In this document: piece by piece, positions 1 through 8,605 of the stretch | How positions within the stretch are numbered: the first letter of the stretch is position 1 | Layout of the letters: each line of letters starts with the position of its first letter | Assembly: GCA_007280315.1 (NCBI GenBank) | Contig: QYQC01000144.1 | Location: 1-8,688, forward strand | Length of the DNA stretch: 8,688 nucleotides | Origin: Betaproteobacteria bacterium | GTDB taxonomy: Bacteria; Pseudomonadota; Gammaproteobacteria; Burkholderiales; SG8-39 | Direction: 5' to 3' | Made by a program: the position numbers and the translations under genes | Notes under the pieces: model-generated | What the model was told of the DNA's origin: nothing | What the model saw: only the letters and a program-made list of their open reading frames with translations | Database searches by the model: none

Positions 1-456
1 AGCCTGCGCAAAATGACCGTATGGGGCAATCATTCGGCCACCCAATACCCGGACCTGTTCCAGGCCGAAGCCGAAGGAAAGAAGGTATGGTCACTGATCA
101 ATGACCAGTCCTGGCTGGAAACGAATTTCATCCCCACGGTGCAAAAACGCGGCGCCGCCATTATCGCGGCGCGCGGCCTGTCCTCGGCCGCGAGCGCGGC
201 CAGCGCCGCCATTGATCATATGCGCGACTGGGCCATGGGCACGCCGGCCGGCGACTGGATCTCCATGGGGATTCCATCCGACGGCAGCTATGGCATAGCC
301 GAAGGCGTGGTCTACGGCCACCCGGTGACCTGCAGCAACGGCGAATTCCAGATCGTCAAAGGCATCGACATCAGCGACTTCGGCCGCACCCGAATGGACG
401 CCACGCTCAAGGAATTGCACGAAGAGCGCGACGGCGTGAAGCATCTGCTGGGTTGA
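1..456 (+). CDS. mdh: Malate dehydrogenase, C-terminal part (5' end outside window)
   Basis: This is the last 151 residues of an NAD-dependent malate dehydrogenase, which interconverts malate and oxaloacetate in the cytoplasmic TCA cycle. The reading frame is open from base 1, so the N-terminal NAD-binding Rossmann half lies upstream of the window; the Met at base 13 is internal, not a start. The segment GNHSATQYPDLF carries the active-site His (codon 31-33) typical of MDH. Further on, the segments AASAAIDHMRDW and WISMGIPSDGSYGI are typical of the C-terminal substrate domain of the cytoplasmic-type (about 330 aa) bacterial enzyme. The frame ends at TGA 454-456 with no sign of damage. Its product, oxaloacetate, is a substrate of PrpC encoded downstream. 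Family assignment is secure; only the extent of the missing part is inferred. Confidence 0.95.
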   Translation, partial: SLRKMTVWGNHSATQYPDLFQAEAEGKKVWSLINDQSWLETNFIPTVQKRGAAIIAARGLSSAASAASAAIDHMRDWAMGTPAGDWISMGIPSDGSYGIAEGVVYGHPVTCSNGEFQIVKGIDISDFGRTRMDATLKELHEERDGVKHLLG

Positions 457-478
457 GTTCGCGTCGATATTTAAATCC

Positions 479-512
479 TGATCCGGAAATAGCATGACCT
501 GTTTCCGGATCA
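479..512. repeat. Perfect 11-bp stem hairpin between mdh and the lyase gene
   Basis: TGATCCGGAAA (479-489) and TTTCCGGATCA (502-512) are exact reverse complements separated by 12 nt. The hairpin lies 22 bp after the mdh stop. No T-run follows, so it is not a canonical intrinsic terminator. It could be an RNA-processing or stability element protecting the mdh 3' end, or a protein-binding site. The structure is seen directly; its function is inference. Confidence 0.6.
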
Positions 513-543
513 TTCCGCCCTGCCGCCGCGTGCGGCTGCCTCT

Positions 544-1545
544 ATGACCGGCGCAGGCGTCCCGGCACATCCGCGTCAGGCCCTGTTCAAGGGCGAAAAG
601 CAGTTTCCCGTCATTGCGTCCTGCGACCACTACGCCGGCAGTGAAAAACTGATTCTGCGCGCGCTCGGACTGCAGGACAGCATAGGCCCGGTGTTCGATC
701 TCACCTGCGACTGCGAGGACGGCGCACCGGCGGGACAGGAAAAGGAGCACGCCGAAATGATCGTGCGCGTGCTCAACAGTCCCGCAAACAAACGAAAAAT
801 GGCCGGCGTGCGCATTCACGATCCAACCCACGCGCACTGGAAACAGGATCTGGACATCCTGGTAAGCGGCGCCGGCGATCTGCTTTCCCACATCACCCTG
901 CCCAAGGCAAGCAATGCGAAACAGGTGGCCGAAGCGATTATCTACATCCAGCGCCTGGCCGCGCAGCAGCGCATCAGGCGCCAGATTCCGATCCATGTAA
1001 TCGTCGAGACACATGGCGCACTGCGCCAGGTATGGGACATCGCCGCCCTGCCCTGGATGCAATCGCTCGCCTTCGGTCTGATGGACTTTGTCTCCGACCA
1101 CCACGGTGCGCTTGGCGCCGGCGCGATGCGCAGCCCCGGCCAGTTCGAGCACCGGCTGATCGTGCGCGCCAAAGCGGAAATCGTCGCCGCCGCGCTCGCC
1201 AACGGCATCGTCCCCGCGCATAACGTGACGCTGGAACTGAAGAACGCCGCCGTCGTTTTTGATGACGCCCGGCGTGCACGCCTGGAGTTCGGGTTTCTGC
1301 GCATGTGGTCCATCTACCCGGCCCAGATCCAGCCCATCGTCGATGCCATGAAACCCGACCACTCCGAGGTGGAAACCGGCGCCGCCATCCTGCTGGCGGC
1401 GCAATCAACAAACTGGGGCCCGATACAGTATGCTGGAGAACTGCATGACCGCGCCACCTACCGCTACTACTGGCAGGTCCTTCAGAAAGCGAAAATTACG
1501 GGCGTGGCGATTCCGGCGGCGGCAGACAGCGCTTTCTTCGGATAA
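544..1545 (+). CDS. CoA-ester lyase of the HpcH/HpaI aldolase, citrate lyase beta-subunit (CitE/Mcl-like) family
   Basis: A 333-residue TIM-barrel lyase of the CitE-like superfamily, which cleaves or forms 3-hydroxyacyl-CoA thioesters such as malyl-, methylmalyl- or citramalyl-CoA with Mg2+. Visible signatures, in order: DLTCDCEDG (E58-D59), VRIHDP with R90 as the likely CoA/carboxylate-binding Arg, LPKA, VIVETHGAL (E155) and FGLMDFVSD (D181). E155 and D181 are the expected metal ligands. The R-to-E spacing of 65 residues and the length resemble the longer malyl-CoA-lyase type rather than short stand-alone CitE proteins. Near the C-terminus WSIYPAQI replaces the usual IHPxQ motif. ATG 544 is the first usable start in frame (a TAG lies at 490-492), yet no Shine-Dalgarno sequence precedes it. 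It sits 87 bp after mdh and 122 bp before prpB, consistent with a role in acetyl- or propionyl-CoA metabolism. Family is secure; substrate is unknown. Confidence 0.88.
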   Translation: MTGAGVPAHPRQALFKGEKQFPVIASCDHYAGSEKLILRALGLQDSIGPVFDLTCDCEDGAPAGQEKEHAEMIVRVLNSPANKRKMAGVRIHDPTHAHWKQDLDILVSGAGDLLSHITLPKASNAKQVAEAIIYIQRLAAQQRIRRQIPIHVIVETHGALRQVWDIAALPWMQSLAFGLMDFVSDHHGALGAGAMRSPGQFEHRLIVRAKAEIVAAALANGIVPAHNVTLELKNAAVVFDDARRARLEFGFLRMWSIYPAQIQPIVDAMKPDHSEVETGAAILLAAQSTNWGPIQYAGELHDRATYRYYWQVLQKAKITGVAIPAAADSAFFG

Positions 1546-1551
1546 CGCACT

Positions 1552-1569
1552 CTGTCGCCGCGGCGACAG
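1552..1569. repeat. Perfect 18-bp palindrome upstream of prpB
   Basis: CTGTCGCCG followed directly by CGGCGACAG is a perfect, spacer-free palindrome starting 6 bp after the lyase stop codon and ending 98 bp before the prpB ATG. A spacer-free palindrome suits a dimeric DNA-binding protein better than an RNA hairpin, and no T-run follows. It may be an operator for the prp genes or a weak transcription-end structure; the sequence does not decide between these. Confidence 0.5.
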
Positions 1570-1667
1570 CCGCGACCCCGGATAAGGCGCTAGCATTTGA
1601 CCTGGATTAATGCGGGCGGCAGGCGATGGCCCTATTCTTCATTGTTTGATTTTTGCAGAGGCTAGCT

Positions 1668-2558
1668 ATGGCAGTCAAATCGTCGGCCGGCGCGAAGTTT
1701 CGCGCCGCAATCACGCAGGAGCAGCCGCTGCAGGTGATAGGCGCGATCAACGCCTACCACGCGCGGCTGGCCGAGCGCAGCGGCTACAAGGCGCTCTACC
1801 TGTCCGGCGGCGGCGTCGCGGCGGGCTCACTCGGTCTGCCCGACCTCGGCATCAGCAATCTGGACGACGTACTCACCGATGTGCGCCGCATCACCGACGT
1901 GTGTTCTCTGCCGCTCCTGGTCGACGTCGATACCGGGTTTGGCTCAAGCGCGTTCAACGTGGCGCGCACGGTGAAATCGCTGATCAAGTACGGCGCCGGC
2001 GCCATGCACATCGAAGACCAGGTGGGCGCCAAGCGCTGCGGCCACCGGCCCGGAAAGGAACTGGTTACAAAAGAAGAAATGGTTGATCGCATCAAGGCCG
2101 CGGTCGACGCCAGGACCGACGCGGACTTTTTCATCATGGCGCGTACCGACGCCCTTGCGGTCGAGGGGCTTGAACGCGCAATCGAGCGCGCCGTCGCCTG
2201 CGTCGAGGCCGGTGCCGATGCGATTTTTCCGGAAGCGATGACCGAACTATCCATGTACCGTCAGTTTGCCGCGGCGGTGAAAGTGCCGATACTGGCCAAT
2301 ATCACCGAATTCGGCGCCACACCCCTGTTCACCGTCGATGAACTGCGCTCGGCCAATGTCGCCATCGCGCTCTACCCGCTGTCGGCATTCCGGGCGATGA
2401 ACAAGGCCGCGCTCGCGGTGTATCAGGCGGTGCGCCGCGACGGAACGCAGAAGAACGTGGTGGACAGCATGCAGACGCGCAATGAGCTTTACGATTTTCT
2501 CGACTATCACTCGTACGAAACCAAGCTGGATCAACTTTTCGCGAAGGAGAAATCATGA
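1668..2558 (+). CDS. prpB: 2-methylisocitrate lyase
   Basis: A 296-residue enzyme, the same length as E. coli PrpB, that splits 2-methylisocitrate into pyruvate and succinate, the last step of the 2-methylcitrate cycle. It belongs to the isocitrate lyase/PEP mutase family. The KRCGH motif (K122-H126) holds the catalytic Cys124, and DVDTGFG (D86, D88) forms the Mg2+ site. The sequence IEDQVGAKRCGH is characteristic of PrpB as opposed to isocitrate lyase, which is much longer. I chose ATG 1668 (MAVKSSAG) because AGAGG at 1657-1661 lies 6 nt upstream and the length then matches the family. An in-frame TTG at 1653 would add five residues but lacks a good ribosome-binding site. The stop overlaps the prpC start in an ATGA (2555-2558), indicating translational coupling. 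No convincing sigma70 or sigma54 promoter was found in the 122-bp upstream gap. Confidence 0.96.
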   Translation: MAVKSSAGAKFRAAITQEQPLQVIGAINAYHARLAERSGYKALYLSGGGVAAGSLGLPDLGISNLDDVLTDVRRITDVCSLPLLVDVDTGFGSSAFNVARTVKSLIKYGAGAMHIEDQVGAKRCGHRPGKELVTKEEMVDRIKAAVDARTDADFFIMARTDALAVEGLERAIERAVACVEAGADAIFPEAMTELSMYRQFAAAVKVPILANITEFGATPLFTVDELRSANVAIALYPLSAFRAMNKAALAVYQAVRRDGTQKNVVDSMQTRNELYDFLDYHSYETKLDQLFAKEKS

Positions 2559-3724
2559 ACGAGGCGAAGAAGGCGGAAGCTGCGCCGGACGCACCCAAGG
2601 CGAAGAAATCGGTCGCGCTCTCGGGCGTAACCGCGGGCAACACCGCGCTGTGTACCGTCGGCCGCACCGGCAACGATCTGCACTACCGCGGCTACGACAT
2701 CCTCGATATTGCCGATGTCTGCGAATTCGAGGAAATCGCCTATCTGCTGGTCCATGGAAAGCTCCCCAATCAGGCGGAACTGGACGGCTACAAGCTCAAA
2801 CTCAAATCCCTGCGCGGACTGCCGGCCAACGTCAAGGCCGCGCTCGAATGGGTACCGGCATCCGCCCACGCCATGGACGTAATGCGCACCGGCGTGTCGG
2901 TGCTGGGCGCGGTGCTGCCGGAAAAGGACGACCATAACCACCCCGGTGCGCGCGACATCGCGGATCGGTTGATGGCTTCGCTCGGTTCGATGCTGCTCTA
3001 CTGGTACCACTACGCCTACAACGGCCGGCGCATCGAAGTCGAGACCGATGATGACTCCATCGGCGCGCATTTCCTGCACCTGCTCCACGGCAAAGAACCC
3101 TCCGATCTGTGGATCAGATCCATGCATACCTCGCTGATCCTCTATGCCGAGCACGAGTACAACGCCTCCACCTTCGCCGCCCGGGTAATTGCCGGCACCG
3201 GCTCCGACATGTACAGCGCCATCTGCGGTGGCATCGGCGCACTGCGCGGCCCCAAGCACGGCGGCGCCAACGAAGTTGCATTCGAGGTGCAGAAGCGCTA
3301 TGCGGACGCGGACGCCGCCGAGAAGGACATCGTGCAGCGCGTGGCGAACAAGGAAGTCGTGATCGGCTTCGGCCATCCGGTGTATACCATCGGCGATCCA
3401 CGCAACCAGGTGATCAAGGAAGTGGCAAGAAAGCTGTCCAAGGCGCGCAGCGACATGAAAATGTTCGATATCGCGTCGCGGCTCGAGGCCGTGATGTGGC
3501 GCGAGAAGAAGATGTTCCCCAACCTGGACTGGTTCTCCGCCGTGAGTTATCACATGATGGGCGTACCCACCGCCATGTTCACGCCGCTATTCGTGATATC
3601 GCGCACCAGCGGCTGGGCGGCGCACGTGGTCGAGCAGCGCATCGACGGCAAGATCATTCGTCCCACGGCCAATTACACCGGACCTGAAGATCTGAAGTTC
3701 GTGCCGATCGAAAAACGCAAATAA
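2555..3724 (+). CDS. prpC: 2-methylcitrate synthase
   Basis: A 389-residue citrate-synthase-family enzyme, the length of enteric PrpC and shorter than the roughly 430-residue GltA type. It condenses propionyl-CoA with oxaloacetate to 2-methylcitrate. The family catalytic triad is in place: His235 in GPKHGGAN, His274 in GFGHPVY and Asp325 in PNLDWFS. The C-terminal TSGWAAHVVEQR is the usual substrate-binding end. After a Lys/Ala-rich N-terminal tail, the SGVTAGNTALCTVG and LHYRGYDI segments are typical of methylcitrate synthases. The start is well supported: AAGGAG at 2544-2549, inside the end of prpB, sits 5 nt before the ATG, and the ATGA overlap couples it to prpB. Some citrate synthase activity is usual for the family, so a side role in the TCA cycle is possible. 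Confidence 0.96.
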   Translation: MNEAKKAEAAPDAPKAKKSVALSGVTAGNTALCTVGRTGNDLHYRGYDILDIADVCEFEEIAYLLVHGKLPNQAELDGYKLKLKSLRGLPANVKAALEWVPASAHAMDVMRTGVSVLGAVLPEKDDHNHPGARDIADRLMASLGSMLLYWYHYAYNGRRIEVETDDDSIGAHFLHLLHGKEPSDLWIRSMHTSLILYAEHEYNASTFAARVIAGTGSDMYSAICGGIGALRGPKHGGANEVAFEVQKRYADADAAEKDIVQRVANKEVVIGFGHPVYTIGDPRNQVIKEVARKLSKARSDMKMFDIASRLEAVMWREKKMFPNLDWFSAVSYHMMGVPTAMFTPLFVISRTSGWAAHVVEQRIDGKIIRPTANYTGPEDLKFVPIEKRK

Positions 3725-3747
3725 CATAGCCAACACAAAGGAAGCGC

Positions 3748-5199
3748 ATGTCGTCCCACATTTCCAACGTACGCCCGAAACCCGATCAGGTACTGCTCGA
3801 CATTGTCGACTATGTCAGCCGCTACCAGATCAAGAGCAAGCTCGCCTACGACACCGCGCGCAACTGCCTGATCGATACGCTCGGGTGCGGGCTCGAAGCC
3901 CTCTCCTACCCCGCCTGCACCAAACTGATGGGCCCGATCGTACAAGGCACGGTCGTACCCAACGGCGCCAGGGTGCCCGGAACAAGTTTTCAGCTCGACC
4001 CGGTCCAGGCTGCGTTCAATATCGGCTGCATGATCCGCTGGCTCGATTTCAACGACACCTGGCTCGCGGCCGAGTGGGGTCATCCGTCCGATAATCTGGG
4101 CGGCATCCTCGCCACGGCCGACTGGCTGTCGCGCAATGCAGTTGCCGCCGGCAAAAAACCGCTCGCCATGCGCGACGTGCTCACCGGCATGATCAAGGCA
4201 CACGAGATCCAGGGCTGCATTGCGCTGGAGAATTCCTTCAATAAGGTCGGCCTCGACCATGTGGTGCTGGTGAAGGTCGCATCGACCGCCGTCGTGGCGC
4301 AGATGCTCGGCCTCAATCGCGACGAAGTCATCAACGCGGTGTCGCTTGCCTGGGTCGACGGGCAGAGCCTGCGCACCTACCGGCACGCGCCGAATACCGG
4401 CTCGCGCAAATCCTGGGCGGCCGGGGACGCCACCAGCCGCGCGGTGCGCCTGGCGCTGATGGCGAAGACGGGCGAGATGGGCTATGCCTCGGTGCTGAGT
4501 GCCAAGACCTGGGGCTTCTACGACGTGCTGTTCAAGGGCAACGCGTTCAAGTTTCAGCGCCCTTACGGCAGCTATGTGATGGAAAACGTGCTGTTCAAAA
4601 TCTCCTTCCCGGCGGAATTCCATTCACAGACCGCGGTCGAGGCGGCGATGACCTTGCACCAGGAATTGAAGAAGCTCGGCAGGAATGCCGACGACATCAA
4701 GAAAATCACTATCCGCACGCACGAAGCCTGCATCCGCATCATCGACAAGAAGGGCCCGCTGAGCAATCCGGCGGACCGCGACCACTGCATCCAGTACATG
4801 ATCGCCGTGCCGCTGATCTTCGGCCGTCTGACCGCCGACGACTACGAGGACAGGATCGCCGCCGATCCGCGCATCGACACGCTGCGCAGCAAGATCGAAT
4901 GCGTCGAAGACAAGCAGTTCACCAGGGATTACCACGATCCGAAGAAACGCTCGATCGCCAACGCGCTCACGCTGCAATTCAAGGACGGCAGGACATTGAA
5001 AGAGGTGGTGGTCGAATTTCCGATCGGCCATGCGCGCCGGCGCAAGGAAGGCATTCCGCTGCTGGTGGAAAAATTCAAGACCAACCTCGCGCGCCGCTTT
5101 CCGACCAGGCAGCAACAACGCATCCTAACGGTGTCGCTCGACCAGAGGAAGCTCGAGGCGATGGCGGTTTGCGATTATGTTGATCTGTTCGTGATTTAA
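3748..5199 (+). CDS. prpD: 2-methylcitrate dehydratase (MmgE/PrpD family)
   Basis: A 483-residue protein, identical in length to E. coli PrpD, that dehydrates 2-methylcitrate to cis-2-methylaconitate without an iron-sulfur cluster. The conserved block WLDFNDTW ... WGHPSDNLGGIL (about residues 98-120, with D100, D103 and H112) and the SWAAGDATSRAVRLAL segment are hallmarks of true PrpD rather than distant MmgE paralogues. FPAEFHSQTAVEAA marks the second half. AAGGA at 3738-3742 lies 5 nt before the ATG, and the gene follows prpC after 23 bp, so the three prp genes form one transcription unit. A separate aconitase is needed to rehydrate the product, and acnA lies next downstream. No clear intrinsic terminator follows the stop. 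The C-terminus ends in a hydrophobic YVDLFVI with no frame damage. Confidence 0.96.
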   Translation: MSSHISNVRPKPDQVLLDIVDYVSRYQIKSKLAYDTARNCLIDTLGCGLEALSYPACTKLMGPIVQGTVVPNGARVPGTSFQLDPVQAAFNIGCMIRWLDFNDTWLAAEWGHPSDNLGGILATADWLSRNAVAAGKKPLAMRDVLTGMIKAHEIQGCIALENSFNKVGLDHVVLVKVASTAVVAQMLGLNRDEVINAVSLAWVDGQSLRTYRHAPNTGSRKSWAAGDATSRAVRLALMAKTGEMGYASVLSAKTWGFYDVLFKGNAFKFQRPYGSYVMENVLFKISFPAEFHSQTAVEAAMTLHQELKKLGRNADDIKKITIRTHEACIRIIDKKGPLSNPADRDHCIQYMIAVPLIFGRLTADDYEDRIAADPRIDTLRSKIECVEDKQFTRDYHDPKKRSIANALTLQFKDGRTLKEVVVEFPIGHARRRKEGIPLLVEKFKTNLARRFPTRQQQRILTVSLDQRKLEAMAVCDYVDLFVI

Positions 5200-5274
5200 T
5201 TTTTGCCGCAATTGGCTCGATGGTGACTCAGATTTGCATTCAAAGTCCCAACTGCCGCCGTATACGAATAACTG

Positions 5275-5462
5275 CCATTGCGCGCTCCGCGCGCCAACCG
5301 TGTTTTCTGCGCGGATGAAAACCTATCCGTGCAGAAAACACGGTTATGGAGAAAAGCAAAAGCGGTTCTGCGGTTTTATCCAAGATCGCCGATTGCGTGC
5401 GGACAGGTTCATCGTCCGTGCGCAATCGACGATCCGCGCGGACATGACGCCGGCCGCGCAAG
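5275..5462. repeat. 188-bp hairpin-rich direct repeat, copy A
   Basis: Aligned base by base with 5514-5701 there are no gaps and 15 differences, about 92% identity, at an offset of 239 bp. Internal structure: a short GCGCGC-TCC-GCGCGC hairpin (5280-5294); a 21-bp inverted repeat 5296-5316/5325-5345 with an 8-nt loop (20 of 21 Watson-Crick pairs plus one G-T); and a 21-bp inverted repeat 5384-5404/5414-5434 with a 9-nt loop (18 pairs, two G-T, one mismatch). TTGCGCG near the left end (5278) mirrors CGCGCAA at the right end (5455-5461), giving 7-bp terminal inverted repeats. It looks like a non-autonomous, MITE- or REP-cluster-type element; no target duplication is obvious. Confidence 0.85.
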
Positions 5463-5463
5463 C

Positions 5464-5490
5464 GAAAAACGTGGTCTGTCCCCGATTTTC
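5464..5490. repeat. REP-like imperfect hairpin with GTGGTCTGTCCCCGATTT core
   Basis: Located between the two 188-bp copies. GAAAAACGTGG and CCCCGATTTTC pair at 9 of 11 positions around the loop TCTGT. From memory, the core GTGGTCTGTCCCCGATTT recurs between genes in many proteobacterial genomes, often near REP-associated Y1 transposases; this could not be searched here. No transposase gene is in the window. The hairpin is seen directly; the family link is recollection. Confidence 0.55.
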
Positions 5491-5513
5491 ATGCGGGCGT
5501 CTGCCGATAGCCA

Positions 5514-5701
5514 CCATTGCGCGCTCCGCGCGCCAACCGTGTTTTCTGCACGGATGAAAACCTATCCGCGCAGAAAACAGGGTTATGGATAAAAGCAAAA
5601 ACGGTTCTACGGTTTTATCCGAGATCGCCGATTGCACGCGGACAGGTTCATCGTCCGCGTGCAATCGGCGATCCGCGCGGACGGGACGCCGGACGCGCAA
5701 G
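5514..5701. repeat. 188-bp hairpin-rich direct repeat, copy B
   Basis: This is the second copy, gap-free against 5275-5462 with 15 substitutions. Its second hairpin is a perfect 21-bp inverted repeat (5623-5643/5653-5673) around the 9-nt loop aggttcatc, which is identical in both copies. Its first hairpin (5535-5555/5564-5584) has two mispairs. One stem position is G-C in copy A and A-T in copy B, a compensated double change. Copy B ends 71 bp before the acnA ATG, and an in-frame ATG inside it (5632) could mislead start prediction for acnA. Confidence 0.85.
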
Positions 5702-5747
5702 GACCTGCAACTCCGCAGCAACCGAAGGCGCGATTCAAGTCAACACG

Positions 5748-5753
5748 TATAAT
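5748..5753 (+). promoter_or_regulatory. Candidate -10 box (TATAAT) for acnA
   Basis: A perfect TATAAT lies 19 bp before the acnA ATG, in the unique DNA after repeat copy B. No good -35 box is found at 16-18 bp spacing (bases 5724-5731 read GAAGGCGC), so activity would need an activator, or the match is chance. Transcription would start near 5760, leaving a leader of only about 13 nt that just contains the GGAG at 5763-5766. Confidence 0.45.
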
Positions 5754-5772
5754 TGCTTTTTTGGAGACATCG

Positions 5773-8478
<2,706 letters not shown>

Positions 8479-8515
8479 CCGACCCGAGATTGGGCGCCTG
8501 ACCGGCGTCACCCCC

Positions 8516-8549
8516 AAAGCCCGGCGTTCACAAGACGCCGGGCTTTTTT
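8516..8549 (+). terminator. Rho-independent terminator of acnA
   Basis: GCCCGGCGT (8519-8527) and ACGCCGGGC (8535-8543) form a perfect 9-bp GC-rich stem with a 7-nt loop, followed directly by six T residues (8544-8549). Three A's at 8516-8518 can extend the stem. It begins 38 bp after the acnA stop and cleanly separates acnA from the antitoxin unit. Confidence 0.93.
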
Positions 8550-8564
8550 GCGTGGAATCTTTTG

Positions 8565-8573
8565 TGCTAACAT
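8565..8573 (+). promoter_or_regulatory. Candidate extended -10 promoter for the antitoxin gene
   Basis: TGCTAACAT fits an extended -10 element (TGn plus TAACAT, four of six matches to TATAAT). No clear -35 box is present, as the upstream bases belong to the terminator T-run. Transcription would begin near 8580, inside the palindromic operator, so a bound repressor would block it. This is one plausible reading, not a firm call. Confidence 0.35.
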
Positions 8574-8575
8574 TC

Positions 8576-8601
8576 CACCTGTACCTAAATCTGTACAGGT
8601 G
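8576..8601. promoter_or_regulatory. TGTACA-type palindromic operator of the toxin-antitoxin unit
   Basis: CACCTGTAC (8576-8584) and GTACAGGTG (8593-8601) are perfect inverted arms separated by 8 bp. Each arm holds a TGTAC core (a complete TGTACA at 8592-8597), with the cores spaced 12 bp centre to centre. Known yefM-yoeB operators are built from adjacent palindromes with TGTACA cores bound by YefM and YoeB, so autorepression is expected. The right arm overlaps the ribosome-binding site AGGTGA (8597-8602). Confidence 0.75.
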
Positions 8602-8605
8602 AACA

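Larger units (their letters stand above)
5200..5772. other. Repeat-bearing non-coding interval between prpD and acnA
   Basis: This 573-bp stretch contains no gene I can support. Bases 5200-5274 are unremarkable and lack a clear terminator for prpD. Two 188-bp direct repeats follow, with a 51-bp spacer holding a REP-like hairpin, and 5702-5772 holds the acnA promoter candidate and ribosome-binding site. Open frames run through the repeats in several phases because GC-rich sequence has few stops. Their translations resemble each other only because the DNA is duplicated. Confidence 0.8.

Noticed and set aside
91..1404. Long open frame on the minus strand (437 codons) opposite mdh and the lyase gene
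   Set aside because: It is antisense to two well-supported genes and spans their intergenic gap; the translation is rich in His, Gly and Arg with no recognisable domain, as expected of a shadow frame in GC-rich DNA.
1597..1656. Possible sigma70 (TTGACC at 1597) or sigma54 promoter before prpB
   Set aside because: No -10 box lies at suitable spacing from TTGACC, and no GG/GC pair matches the -24/-12 spacing with the sigma54 consensus.
5200..5274. Intrinsic terminator after prpD
   Set aside because: A T-run (5200-5205) follows the stop, but no GC-rich stem precedes it and only a 3-bp GCC/GGC pairing follows.
5234..5592. Overlapping plus-strand frames through the 188-bp repeats, with the peptide MRAPRANRVFC seen in both copies
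   Set aside because: The protein similarity follows from the DNA duplication, changes cluster in structured stems rather than at codon third positions, several phases are equally open, and no ribosome-binding site stands out.
5275..5701. CRISPR array
   Set aside because: Only two copies, 188 bp long and diverged, with one 51-bp spacer; this does not fit CRISPR repeat architecture, and no cas genes are present.
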